The notes under the pieces are model-generated. The model was not told the origin of the DNA. It searched no databases and worked only from the letters and a program-made list of their open reading frames with translations. Positions 10,593 to 21,579 of a stretch of 64,000 nt of DNA are shown one piece after another. The translations under genes and the position numbers were made by a program. Source of the DNA: Amoebophrya sp. A120 (Eukaryota; Sar; Dinophyceae; Syndiniales; Amoebophryaceae); contig CAJINV010000017.1 of NCBI GenBank assembly GCA_905178155.1, positions 1,356,722 through 1,420,721 of the forward strand. The letters run 5' to 3'. Position 1 is the stretch's first letter, and every line of letters starts with the position of its first letter.

Positions 10593-11707
10593 AGAAGAGC
10601 ACACCAGGGACGGATTCGATCAAGATGTGGCGTTTCAAAAATGATGAAACCAAACTGACTGAGGAGCAGGAGAAGGAACGACCAAACTGGAGATAGTACA
10701 TCAATGGAAGATACGAGGACGTGTATATAAGACCGCGTTGAGAACAGAGCAAATTATCACCTCAGCTCGCACTTGTTCCGCACGTGAAACTAGAACCTGT
10801 CGCGCCACACGTTTCATACATTACAATTACACGTTTTAGTACAGCCTTTGGTGTAGTAAAGTTAACTTTTACTTGAAAATCTTTTCCTGTTAGTCTGTTC
10901 GTGCCGGAATAAACCGCCGACGTTCCTCTGCGAGGAGGATGCTTGTCGGCCCCTGCAACTACAGGATCTGATGCATTTTTGTCTCTAAAAAATCCATTGA
11001 TGCTACAGCATCCGCGGTGTCTGCTGGGCAACAAGCCACTTCGAAACGCACGAGGTTGGCTGACGCCCAGCGGATCTCTTTCTAGCTAGAGAGCGAAAAT
11101 TATGGCACGCAAGTATGCGGTGCGAATGCGATGGCCACTACTTCTTTATACGGCTTGAATAATGACGGTAGTTGAGCCCTCGAAGGAGGTTGTCGCACTT
11201 GGCACACAAAAACTTTCTACGCACTGACAAGCAAAGTCAAGAATCCACGATGTTGTGCCCGGAAGATTGCATCGAGCCAACAAGTGAGGACCAGCGAAGT
11301 TCCTTGGTGCCTGCTCCGTTTTTTCTGCAGTTTCCACAACTTGTTCGACGCGAATAAAGAGGACTTTCCCTCCTACCTTTGCCTTTGTGTTTTCTTGGTC
11401 ATTTGGTTCTCATATCACTTTTCTTTTGTCCGCGCGTTTGTTGTGCGCGCGAATTTTGTCTATTGTGCGCACGACCGTGTCTCCGTTCCTTCGCGTCGGC
11501 GAACCCGAACGCCTTCGCCGACAAACGATCGATCTCCATCTTTTTGTTGGTGCTTCGTTTTGTCCTCTATGGTGTCGTGCTCTTCATTCAACATCGGCGC
11601 TCCTTTTGTAACTCAGCGAAGAGCAGTGGTGACAAGGTATTGCATCCGCTTGCAGCTTTCAGGAAGATTGAGAAGTCATTTGTTGCAATCGGGATCTTTA
11701 TCACGAG
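10593..11707. other. Intergenic stretch, nothing recognised
   Basis: About 1.1 kb. Long open frames at 11284-11901 run into the next gene in other frames and have shadow-like composition. No RNA gene or repeat recognised. Confidence 0.5.
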
Positions 11708-13844
11708 ATGGTGGAAACAAAACCGAAGGAAAAATCGGCCATCTCTTGTTCTCGTTTACCTTCGTCTCTTTCCTCTGCAAACCGCAGCGCAGCAGGAGGA
11801 GATTCTTTGTCGCCCAGCGTGAAAAAGTCTGTATCACCCACAATCTCGTCTTCGTCCACTCTTGCAGCTGCAGCGGAGGGGTCGTGCGTCGCGGTTGTTG
11901 AAGAAAAAGTAACGGGTCGCGCTCAAGCTCAACAAGACCAAGACGCACGGCTAGAAGGTGTTGCATGGTCTGCACCAATTGCACAATCTGGCACATCAAC
12001 GAGCACAGTTGATGCTCTTCTCCCACCGGAAGTTCGTGGTACGGTCGAAGAACTACAGCATAATTATCGAGAAAGTTCTTACACCGTCGAAGACGAAACC
12101 ACGCACGACGACTGCTTCATCGTGAAGTTCGAACACGCGGCGCCGGAGTTGGACGTCGAGGGCGCCCTGGACGATGGCGCGACACGACCGCTGTTGGCGA
12201 AGGTGAAGGAAGCAGAGCGACAGGATGAACAGCGGCCCTTCGGAAAAGTTGACATGAATTCAGGAGTTGACCTTGATCCTACTGCTTCAACCCCACTACT
12301 TGAAACAGGTTGCAGTCAGCATGCTGAAGAAGATTCGTTCCACGGTGGCCCGCTGCAAACGAAATGCCCGCATCAAGTGGAACACAAGAACCACTCGATC
12401 AAAAAAGCAGCGGACGCGGAGCACAAAAATCATAACCCCGAGGAGTCCTCTTCGACGTCGAATTTACCCGTGCTACTTTCGGGGAAAGAAAAAGATGATG
12501 TGGACCTACATGGTGTACTAAATTCAACAGCAACTACATCAAAACTGCACCACTTGGTGGATCACCCGATCATGCTAGACAATTTCACTGTTGTGCCGAC
12601 CCAAAGCTGCGAAAAGCATGGAATAAGCTGCAAGGGAGGAAATCGGGTTCACGAAGATGGAACCACCGTTGTGAATGCCGCGAAATCAGCCGAAAATAAA
12701 TCCAGCCTACAGCAAGTCACGCAGGTTCAAATTGGAGTTACAAATGAAGTCGATGAGAACGTGAGGCACAAGAGTATAACCAGGTGCATGGGAGATGTGA
12801 AAGACAGAAGTGGACGGCTGGCCCCCGACGATGTGGTTTTGGAAATAAGCAACCCTGCTGCCGTTGTACAGACCACGGGTCAAGAACATCTCCAGAGGCG
12901 AAGTGACCAAGAGGATAAGCCACAGGCACACGGTGTTCACAACGAAGAGCCGCTGGAACAACTACACGACACTCAATCCGACCCCCTCGTAGTTCCTCCC
13001 GAACTACCCGTGAGTGTGAAACTGCGCAACAAGATGGGGACTACAACGAGAAAACAGCACACGTCAACTTCCCGCGATTCCACTTCTACACGAATCGAAG
13101 ATTTGTACGAAAAGGACTCGATCCGGGAGAAAAGGAAAAAACAAGCCGCGAACCGGAATTGTTTGACCTGTTTGGTGATCAAATTCTTCTCATATCCACA
13201 GAAAAAAACCCATCCAATTTGTCATGCAAAACACGTGTCAAGTCATGTGTTTGTCATGCAAAAAGTGGATGTGGATGGGTTTTTTTCTGTGGATATCTCA
13301 GTCGTGGCCTGTGGACTGATCGTAGCGATTGGAGTGGTCGGGTTGCTGCAGGCAGAGGTAATAAACGAGGCGTTTTGCTCTTCGTCTTTCTATATCTAAT
13401 CTTGCGGTAGAACTACACTTGGAGATGGTCCTATTGAGAAGGGGAAGAAGAACCCCTGTAGTTTATCATTTGTGCATATGAGTGACAAGTCAAAAACAAT
13501 GACAAATCCTTTTCCAGGCCGACAATGCAAGACGGGCCGTTAAAGCTATGGAAGCGCGATTCTTGCAGCAGTCGTTGCAAGATTCGAGAAATTTCGCGTC
13601 CGCTGGGATTATATTCAATACGGTGCCTACCCCTGCGAAAAAGAGTGCTCTTCTCAATAAGAACATTGGAAGACAAGCAACGTCGTTTTTGCTACAGAAT
13701 GACCAGCTTCAACAGCAGCAAAACTTCGGGAAGGCAAACAAGGACGGCAAAGGAGTAAATCCAGCATTCGAACCCGAATTGGAACCGGGGACGCCAGGGG
13801 GTCTTGGTGGAGGGCAGGCGGAAAAATTACTGGCACCGCAGTAA
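11708..13844 (+). CDS. Acidic single-pass membrane protein, function unknown
   Basis: Exons 11708-13192, 13301-13357 and 13518-13844 give 622 residues. The N-terminal 480 residues are low-complexity, rich in Glu, Asp, His, Ser and Thr, with no domain I recognise. Near the C-terminus, REKRKKQAANRN precedes Cys and a hydrophobic helix, LVIKFFSVVACGLIVAIGVV, a convincing transmembrane segment with a positive-inside flank. The segment exists only if the introner at 13193-13295 is removed. After it comes a Gln-rich tail of about 110 residues (RRAVKAMEARFLQQSLQDS, LLQNDQLQQQQ), probably helical. The second intron (13358-13517) is GT-AG and phase 0. Topology suggests a tail-anchored-like or type II protein; compartment unknown. 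Confidence 0.65.
13193..13295 (+). mobile_element. Introner element 4, perfect TIRs, inside a transmembrane codon stretch
   Basis: A 103-bp insertion flanked by perfect tctca duplications (13188-13192, 13296-13300). Its ends are perfect inverted repeats of at least 23 bp: tatccacagaaaaaaaccca... and ...tgggtttttttctgtggata. The interior has gtcatgcaaaac and gtcatgcaaaaagtggat, as in the introner at 800-908, so these two belong to one family. Element plus one duplicate is 108 nt, a multiple of three, with no stop, so the ORF stays open if it is retained. Confidence 0.85.
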
Positions 13845-14809
13845 CCGTAATGGCCGGAAAGTAACGTGTGGGAGTCGGTGTCTTCTTTTTTAGTTTCGCG
13901 GTGCGCGGAAAGTATAGTGGTAACCAAGTGGCAGGAGTTCATGAGCACGCATGAGCCTGTGTGTGCACACAAAAAATATAACGATGAACATTTAGATTTA
14001 GATGCATAAACACATCTGGGACCGCCCGCGGGTTCCAATGCATTCTGGATATCCACTGAGTACGTCGACCGAACCGTCACGGTCACTGATATGCATCTTC
14101 CCTTGCAAATGAAAATTGATGAAGAATTCTGAATACATACGTGGTTACTAACCTGGACACAGTTGTAGTATCTCCACTTCTCATCTGCGAGGACGATGGT
14201 GCCGCCCTCTTGCTCTTCTTGTGAAAGCGACAAGAAGCGACCACTTGATGCAGCCCTTTCTGTCTGGCTGACAACTCTATGTTTCGATACTATGGCGTTG
14301 GTGGTTTGGAGTGATGGAGGACTCACTGTGCGCCACAGCCTCGCTGTGCGAGAGAAGAGTCGCAAGCTTTTTTTTGAAACTGTCCTGCTTATAGATAGTG
14401 TGGCTTTCTTCGTTTTATGTTCGTCTTCCTGTGTCGATCGCTAAAGTAAATGTTCATTATCTTCGAACGGCTGGCGAGCCTGTGACTCCAGGCAGAGAGA
14501 AGATAAGGGTAGGTAATTTGATAGGTATGCGAGGGTCGGGCCCCTTCTCCTCATTGCTCTACTATGTATCTGCTTGGCTAAAAATGGGCAAGCGCCCCGT
14601 CCCGGCTAGACGCCGCCCGATTCGATCGCGCGATCGAAATTTTCCCCACCCTCCCGCCCTGGAGTGGTATCAGGATCGTGCATACTCGCTGGTAGGCTTT
14701 GCCTACCCTCTTCCCCATCGCTGTCAGAGTATGCGCCCTGCCGCCATGACAGGACGGCGCGAGACATGTGATACAAATTACGTAATTTAATTTTCTCCGA
14801 TCGTCAAAT
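13845..14809. other. Intergenic stretch with two short palindromes
   Basis: About 0.97 kb. A hairpin ggtaggc-ttt-gcctacc lies at about 14692-14708, and an 18-bp perfect palindrome is listed separately. Open frames here have no protein-like domain. Confidence 0.5.
14621..14638. repeat. 18-bp perfect palindrome
   Basis: ttcgatcgcgcgatcgaa reads the same on both strands. It sits about 170 bp upstream of the TPR gene ATG, in a GC-rich patch of an otherwise AT-rich spacer. It could be a dimeric-protein site or chance. Confidence 0.5.
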
Positions 14810-17258
14810 ATGGCTCGTAGCCTCCATCACCTTCGTTCTGGTTCGTCTTGTGCCGCGGCAAGCGGGCACCAGCGGTGTGCAGCCGGGGCGACCCGCCTCG
14901 GAGCTGTGCCACGGTTCGGACATGGTGACCGGCGTCCTGCTGAGGTCAGTGCGAGCGGTAATCGATCTTCGTATCGATCCTATTCCTGGCTCGCACCTTG
15001 TAGTTGGGGGCGTGTGCGTGCGCAATCAACTTCTAGTACCTCCTGTTTGATGCGGCCCATGATGATGCTCAAGGCATCAACTACCACAATAGCAACCTTT
15101 CGCAAACCTCCCGAAAGACACTTCTCCTACCTGTCCCTGGGCCGCTATGATCCGAAAACCAACGAGACTGGGCTGGCGGGCCTGCAGCACCTGGACAGTA
15201 TGCTAAAACTCGTGATCGAGAAGAAACCGCTGGAACAGCGGAATATGCAGGACGTGCTCAGCCGCGTGGAGGCGTTCACCACGCTCGGAAAGCACTACCA
15301 CTCCGGCGGCCACCCCGCCCGCGCGGCCGGGTACTTCCAAAAAGCGCTCGAGGAGTGTAAATTCCTCGCGGAAACCCGGGCGCAGTACCTCCAGGACTTG
15401 TACGCGACGGGCGACAGCAGGAAGCAAATGGTGCCGGTGGGGAGCACTTCGCTGGTGGCAAGAGCGGTCCGCGCGGTGAGGAAAATAAGGCGGGAAGGGG
15501 TTGTGCGGTTTTTGCTCGGGACGGTTCAAAATGAAAAACATGCAGAGCCGGATCGGATCGTGGCAAAGTCAAGATTTCTGCAGGAGAGTAGAATTGCTTC
15601 TGCAGGAGCTGTCGCCGCTCGCAGTGCTCGGGGGAAGACCGAGAACAATGCGAAGCAGCAACTCCTGACGTCTGGGTCCTCGGTTGCTAGAAGCTCTGAG
15701 TCTGGTAGCCCAACCGCAAGCGGTGTGATACGACCGTCTGACGAGAATGGTGGTGCTGGTGCATCACTAGATGAAGATGCTGCAACCGTAAGAACCGAAG
15801 AGGCTGTCGCTGGAGTCGCCAGCAGCGCAGCAGCTACAACGCCAACAATGCGTGACGATGTACATCAAGGACAAGGTCGTCCCGCCATCGACGACGAACA
15901 GCAGGCACCTTACACGGAGCAGAAGATGCTACAAGTGGTGGAAAAGTTGACCGGCGAGAAACCTTCCTCCGAGGACCGCAAGTCATCAACGACAGAGCGC
16001 AAACCGGAGCAGATGCGGGACGCCCTGTTGAACTGGCTCGAGGATCTCCCCATCGACAGCATGCTGGCGGAGTGCCAAGGCTACGTCGGGCTTTGCCTCA
16101 TGACGGACAAACAGCAGCACGACGAGGCAGAGTACCAGCTGCGGGCGGCTCTAGACTCCCTCCACAAAGCGCAGCGGTGGCAGCAGCTGCGGCAAACGAC
16201 GACCGCGGTACAAGCATTCAACGAAAATGTCACGGTGATGAACACCAACGACCTGACTTCCCAGTTCGCGGAGGCGTACAATAACCTCGGCGCGTGCTTG
16301 CAACAACGGGAGCAGTACCAAAAAGCGGTGGATTATTACACGATTGCATTGGAGAAGCTGATCGAATACTACCAGGGGGACGAGAACAACCGGTTTGTGT
16401 GTCTCACCTACTACAACCTCGCTTGCTGCAAGTGGTACCTGAACGGGGGCGGGCGAGAGGAGATCCAGAAAGCGTGCGACTTGTCCAAGCGCATGTTCGA
16501 AATCGGGGATCCGCAAAGGACCGCAATCGACAGTGTCGCTTCGTTGCTCCACCCGTCGCTGACAACCACGCAGGAGTTGCGGCAGCAGTTTCAAGACCCG
16601 GCGGAAGTGTCTGCGAAGGAACGGGCGGAGCGGATGGGGGCGTTGGAAGAGCTGATGAATGCGAATGCGGAAAGAGTGGAAGCGCAAAATTACGGATCAG
16701 TTTTTCCATCAAATTCTGCTTCTGCAGAAACTGCAAAAACTCATTTGCCGACGGAGAAAGCGGGGCGCCAGGTCGCAGAGGATGAAAATTCGTCATCGTC
16801 CACGCCCTCTAGAACCGATGAAAACGGTCCGCGCGAAATTCTTGCACAAACATCAACTAGTTCAGCTAGCGGTTCTACTGCAGCCGCATGAAGAAATGTA
16901 AGTAGTCGTGGCGGTAGTTGCGCGTCACACTCACGGAGCGCTGCACTGCGAGCGCTGCACTGAAAATGAAACTACTCAGGGGGCATATACGTATCACCAG
17001 CCCCTGCCGATGGTCATCTACCTCGCTGAAAATTATGAAATTGCGGCCCTGTAGTTCTTTCGTACGGTTCGTTTCTCCTGGAAATTAATTTTCTTTCCGC
17101 TGGTCGACACCTCCGCGACCTCCACAGCTGTATTCCTACGATCAACCTACTTCCACCAGGTTTTGAGGTATTTCGACGCTTTGGAAGAGGAGCAGAAACA
17201 AGAAGGCAAAAGCAAGATCCGGCCGAAGTTCGATGACAAAGATGATCAGGATCCATAG
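14810..17258 (+). CDS. TPR-repeat protein, possibly mitochondrial
   Basis: Main exon 14810-16699, then a GT-AG intron (16700-17159) and a terminal exon 17160-17258 joined in phase 0 (NYGS to VLRYFDALEEEQ, ending DDKDDQDP). Unspliced, the frame runs on to a stop at 16891 (693 residues). The N-terminal 100 residues are rich in Arg, Ser and Ala with almost no acid, like a mitochondrial presequence (inference). Tetratricopeptide helices are visible at about 148-185 (AFTTLGKHYHSGGHPARAAG), 420-455 (GYVGLCLMTDKQQHDEAEYQ) and 487-560 (AYNNLGACLQQREQYQKAVD, YYNLACCKWYLNGGGREEIQ). The linker at about 230-400 is low complexity. It probably acts as a protein-interaction scaffold; no specific family assigned. 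Confidence 0.72.
16900..16975. repeat. Short direct repeat in TPR-gene intron/3' region
   Basis: Around 16935-16962 the word gagcgctgcactg occurs twice with one base between copies. It lies in the retained-intron region of the TPR gene. No function suggested. Confidence 0.4.
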
Positions 17259-17481
17259 CCACAAACATAATCCGAATTCAAAGTCGCTCTGCAACGAGGA
17301 CAGCACCTTCTACTTGAACGAACTACAGGCGACACTCACCGCTTCGACAACATTTCGCCTTTCGTTTTTCGCACGAATAAGTAAACAAAGTCGTCAGTAG
17401 CTTTTGGTCGTCCTCGATCCGACCACGAAAACCACGACCCTGAAACTAGCACATCATCATCCCGTAATTCCCAGCATCACA

Positions 17482-18507
17482 ATGGACTACCACGAGCGGC
17501 TTTATTGGGAAAAGCAATACAAGGCGGGCAACTTTGGCGAAGTGTACGAATGGCTGGGAAGTGGGGACGATCTGCTGCCGTTTGTCTTGAAGGAACTGGT
17601 CCTCGATGTGGAGCGTGAGAAGAACGATGGCGGTGCCTCTAGCAGCAGTTCTGGAGCGCCAGCCGCTGCAGCAGCAGTGGCGTCTTCCGCCGGGGGAACC
17701 GGTGCTGGCAGTGGAACTACGAGCACTACGAGCTCGAGCAGCTCCGCGACCAAACGGATCCTCCACGTCGGCTGCGGCAACAGCTTGCTCGGCGTGCAGC
17801 TTGAGGAGCAGTTGAACAGCATAAGCGGCATATTTGCAGATGCAGGTACCACCTGTTCATCATCCGACGCGACGACGACTTCCTACGCCAGTACTACAAT
17901 TGTCCCAAAAAGTTGTAGAACAGTGGTGGTTGACAACCTGGACTACAGTCAGACGGTGATTAACCAGATGAAGGAGCGTTTTCCCGAGCACAACTGGTAC
18001 AAGGTCGACGTCGTTGTTGACGGGTTGTTGAAGCACGTAGCGGACAAGAAAAATTCCGTTCACGCCGTGATCGAGAAGGGACTGGCGGACGCTTTGCTTG
18101 CGAATCCGGATGGGAAAAAGAGGAACCAAGCACTTGCGGCTTACTTACAGGAGATATGTGCGGTTTTGGCAACAGGTGGTAATCCTGTCAAGAAGGCGAG
18201 TGTAGCTAGTACCGCGCTGATTTTCACGCTAGAGGGTAAGCGGATGAAGGAAGCGATTGCGGAATGCGGTGGATTGCCGGCCAGCCTGGAGTTGAAGAGT
18301 CTGCAGAGCTGTCGTAGGAATTATGCAGAAGGAACTGCAAAAAATAACGAAGTCGAAGATGATGACGAAATGTGCTCTCTGCTTGTGTTGCGAAAAAGAG
18401 TGAAAGAAATTGGCGTTTTCTGCCAGAAATGCAAGAAAAAGAATCTGTACGCGAACATCACTGCAGGAAGTCGGTGCGGCAGGTGCGGATGTCTGCATCG
18501 ACCCTAG
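17482..18507 (+). CDS. Class I SAM-dependent methyltransferase (METTL13/EEF1AKNMT-like) with zinc ribbon
   Basis: 341 residues from the first in-frame ATG (an upstream extension has no ATG). It starts DYHERLYWEKQY, the usual lead-in of this family. Motif I ILHVGCGNSLLG (about 93-104) binds SAM; the acidic post-I motif is VVVDNLDYSQTVINQM (about 149); WYKVDV precedes the central motif HAVIEKGLADALL (about 193), matching the D-K-G-x-x-D-x-L pattern of protein-lysine/N-terminal methyltransferases such as METTL13. Two Ser/Ala/Gly/Thr-rich inserts (about 50-90 and 118-140) expand the loops around motif I. The C-terminus CQKC...CGRCGC is a CxxC-x14-CxxC zinc-ribbon-like tail not usual in METTL13. 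The target may be a translation factor (inference). Confidence 0.82.
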   Translation: MDYHERLYWEKQYKAGNFGEVYEWLGSGDDLLPFVLKELVLDVEREKNDGGASSSSSGAPAAAAAVASSAGGTGAGSGTTSTTSSSSSATKRILHVGCGNSLLGVQLEEQLNSISGIFADAGTTCSSSDATTTSYASTTIVPKSCRTVVVDNLDYSQTVINQMKERFPEHNWYKVDVVVDGLLKHVADKKNSVHAVIEKGLADALLANPDGKKRNQALAAYLQEICAVLATGGNPVKKASVASTALIFTLEGKRMKEAIAECGGLPASLELKSLQSCRRNYAEGTAKNNEVEDDDEMCSLLVLRKRVKEIGVFCQKCKKKNLYANITAGSRCGRCGCLHRP

Positions 18508-19099
18508 TAGAAAAAGTGTCACAGATGACCACACCGATGAGCGAAGTTAGAAGCAAGGCGACGTCTACTTCTGTTTTCTCATGCTACTGCAGCAGTATGC
18601 ACTGTCGATCATGGTGGAAAGAAAAAGCAATCATAAATCATGTTGTACTAGCTTCTGCAGGAAGTTGACAAAAAATGGTGCACGTGCAGCAAAAATCTGT
18701 CTTCAATACCAGCAAACATCTGTTTTCGCAACAACTGCAAGCGGCACAAGATTGTGTGTGCCTTTCGGCTGGGTGGCACGGTGGAGCGATGGCAAGTGGA
18801 AGGTGACGGAGAGTAAGACCAGATGATCATCCTTGTCGAGCTTTAGCGGATCTTGATCTCGGAAGGAGTGGTCTTTCTTTTTTCTGATCAGCGACCAAAA
18901 CACTTTTCATCTCCCTATCGTGATCTGAAGATGATGGATCGAATACGAAGAGTGAGGCTCACATAATTTGTAGGATTCTTGAGAGACAACTTTTCTGGTT
19001 GGACAGAGTACTTATGTAGCTTAGTGTGTTACAGCTTTAACTTCGAATCTTATTGTGCTACAGAGCACTCAAATATTCAGATTAACTACTTCTACTACC
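18508..19099. other. Intergenic stretch, nothing recognised
   Basis: About 0.6 kb between the methyltransferase stop and the next start. Short open frames only; no repeat or RNA gene seen. Confidence 0.5.
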
Positions 19100-20254
19100 A
19101 TGCTCCGCAGCCGACCCTCCTTCGGCGACCTGCTCGACGCGGAGGAGAAATCCGAACTGGATCTCTGGGTCGAGTCCACCAACGGCCTGTGGCGGAAAGA
19201 TTTGGAAAAGTTTGGCCCTGGGTTCGTGGACTACGTCGACATACCGAACAGGCAGGCTGTCGGCCTGGTCGCCGCGAAACTCTACCGGAACAGCTATCTC
19301 GCCTGGTGCGGGGTGGTGGAGCTGGCGCCGGATCATCCCTGGTATGGGAAGCGGTTGTCGCAAATCGAGAGGGAGTTGGACAGAATGTTGGACACAGTCG
19401 AGAGAATTAGCACGACCCCGTCGTCGTCGCCGCGAGGTGCTACGCCACACGATAATTCATCACACGTGAGAATAAAAAGACCGCACGGAGGTTTGTCCGA
19501 TGGCGTGTCTCTCGGAAAGGCACACCTAGTGGGCTTCGACTGTAACCACCGCGGCGACGCGGTTCCCTATGCGTCTTTTGTGCAGGAGAAGAATGAAGCG
19601 ATGCGGCGAAAGGCGGCAGGTGGAGGAGTCGATGCTGCAATGGAAGCAGGCGATGAAGACAGCAGCGACGATGTTGAAAACATTTTCATGGGCAAAAATG
19701 GGGCTGCCTCTACGGACGACCGGGAGCCCGCGTATAAAAAGCAAACTCACTGGCTACAGGCCACGATGGAGGACAGTGACGATGCTGGCGCCGAGGTAAA
19801 TCCGCAGTTGGTGCAAGCTGCGAAAGATTTTGACGTGGACTTTTCCACCTCAAGTTTGCCGACGTCATCCGGTGGCGGGCTTGCTATGCCACAAACGGGA
19901 ACAATTAATGTGATCCCACAGACTGGCATGCCACAGATGGGGCTGCCGCCGCAAGCGCAAACCGGGAATATGCCTCAGACGGGCCTACCGCAAATATCGG
20001 CCACGAAAGCTGCTACTGCAAAATCCATCCCGCAAATGGGTTTACCCTCCGCGATGATGGCCCAGCAGGTTCAGGCACAGTCGAATTCGGCAGTTGGGAA
20101 GTTATTTAATCCTGGCGCTTTGGACACGGATTGGACGCCGGTTTTGTTGACCAATGGAGTGTACAGAGACCACGCATTCGCGTGGAAGGAATTGCAGAAT
20201 TTGGTGCAGATTTGTGTGCAAGCGAGGACGTTCGACGAGTTTCGTGGGACATAG
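19100..20254 (+). CDS. Protein of unknown function with Met/Gln/Gly repeats
   Basis: 384 residues from the first ATG (upstream in-frame codons include no ATG). The first 105 residues look folded and helical: SFGDLLDAEEKSELDLW, FGPGFVDYVDIPNRQA, VAAKLYRNSYLAWCGVVEL, YGKRLSQIERELDRMLDTVE. Then comes an acidic linker, and at about 255-330 a run of imperfect repeats around PQTGMPQMGLP, with MPQTG, LPQ and IPQMGLP recurring seven or more times. A short C-terminal helical region follows (FAWKELQNLVQICVQARTFD). No family recognised; intronless. Confidence 0.62.
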   Translation: MLRSRPSFGDLLDAEEKSELDLWVESTNGLWRKDLEKFGPGFVDYVDIPNRQAVGLVAAKLYRNSYLAWCGVVELAPDHPWYGKRLSQIERELDRMLDTVERISTTPSSSPRGATPHDNSSHVRIKRPHGGLSDGVSLGKAHLVGFDCNHRGDAVPYASFVQEKNEAMRRKAAGGGVDAAMEAGDEDSSDDVENIFMGKNGAASTDDREPAYKKQTHWLQATMEDSDDAGAEVNPQLVQAAKDFDVDFSTSSLPTSSGGGLAMPQTGTINVIPQTGMPQMGLPPQAQTGNMPQTGLPQISATKAATAKSIPQMGLPSAMMAQQVQAQSNSAVGKLFNPGALDTDWTPVLLTNGVYRDHAFAWKELQNLVQICVQARTFDEFRGT

Positions 20255-21579
20255 AGTTCTTGATAATTTTTAACAAGGAAATTCTACTAGCTCGTGGAAC
20301 GGAATCACTTTTTTGTTTAGAATCACTATAGAAGGGGCGTATTGGTACTTTTGTAGCTGCAGACGCATTGACCTCACTGTGGGCGTAGTTCCATTTGCGC
20401 TTAAAGTCCGGTGTCCGAAGAAGCAGACGAAACTCAGGCGCTCAGTTTTGCTCGGTCAAATGCGACTTCCTGTTTCGTGGTCAGTCGTTGCGAACAATGA
20501 AGCTTCCGTTGGGCAGAGAATCGGTAAAGCTTCAGGTGAGGGACACGAGAGCCAAATAGGGGCTGAAAAAACGATAGTAATAGTATCACTTCGTTATATA
20601 ATTTCGTTTTCGTATTTGGGAACGACGAGGTACTTCGCCCTTCACTCGCTCTCGAACTCGATCGTATTTGTCGTGCTATTAGAAACACTATCCTTCAGCT
20701 GTGGGCAACAAGAGCATCGTGGCACGTTCCTTATCGTGTGGTCTTGCTGAGTGATTTTTTTGGATATGGATTTTCATTTCTTGTTCTTTTACACGTAATC
20801 AAAAACTATCTTCAAGAACCACTATTTTTACGACTGCTTTTGTCATCTTGTTTTAGATGATGGGATTTTTTTTTTTTCGACTCCGTAATCTCAGCGAGAA
20901 GACCAAAATCTAGAATGACGTGAGTACTGGCGTTGGCCAAGAGTTGGAGCAAGGGGAGGCTCCGCGCAACTGTCGGGTTACTTCCACCGGCAGGGGGACA
21001 TCAGTACTATATAAGTAGTCCTGAAGAGCATTCGAATTCGTGGTTGATAACTTGACTACCATCAGGACCAAGGCTCGTAGTAAATTTTCTTTCGCTCCAA
21101 TCTTTTTTTGTTTTCGATTACGTCGACATGTTGCAGAGCATGTAATACGTGCCGCATCGTCATATATAGGTTTTTTTTTTTTTTTCAGCCTCCTGTCAGC
21201 TCGTCTTTGTGAAATTTCTCAGGTAGCTGAAGAGCAGAAGACGCAGTGATCTACTCATCTGGCACCATGGCCATCACCACCGTCAGCTGAAGGAGAAAGC
21301 CCGCTGAAGCCGGCGTGCTGCACCGGGAACTGCAAGGTCCGTACTGATTTAATTTCGTTCAGCAGGTCCGAACGTCTTAATTCGGATGTACATACATGGC
21401 ATAGATTTAGCTGCTTTTGACTTGTTCGAAATATCGTCGAGGTTTGTGGACGGTCATTACTCATTTTCCTTGAAAATTGACATTGATTTTTGTTTTTCGC
21501 GTCAGGTACTAGCTGCCCAAGCGTCCCCGCGGACGAAGCAAAGAAAACCTGATCATACCTTCACCTGGACTAGTACATC
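20255..21579. other. Spacer with poly-T/CAG acceptor-like tract
   Basis: About 1.3 kb without a convincing CDS. Near its 3' end, a run of 15 T then CAG (21171-21188) is a textbook splice-acceptor polypyrimidine tract, followed by further CAG/G junctions (about 21217, 21364, 21505). The next gene may therefore have spliced 5' untranslated exons, or the site may accept a trans-spliced leader (inference). A 6-codon upstream ORF starts at 21267. Confidence 0.4.

Noticed and set aside
11284-11901. 205-codon ORF with hydrophobic stretches overlapping the start of the membrane-protein gene
   Set aside because: It overlaps the clearly longer 11708 gene in another frame and has shadow-like Cys/Phe/Arg composition.
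20313-20750. 145-codon + strand ORF between unknown gene and spacer
   Set aside because: It starts at a non-ATG codon, has no domain, and its composition resembles the surrounding spacer.
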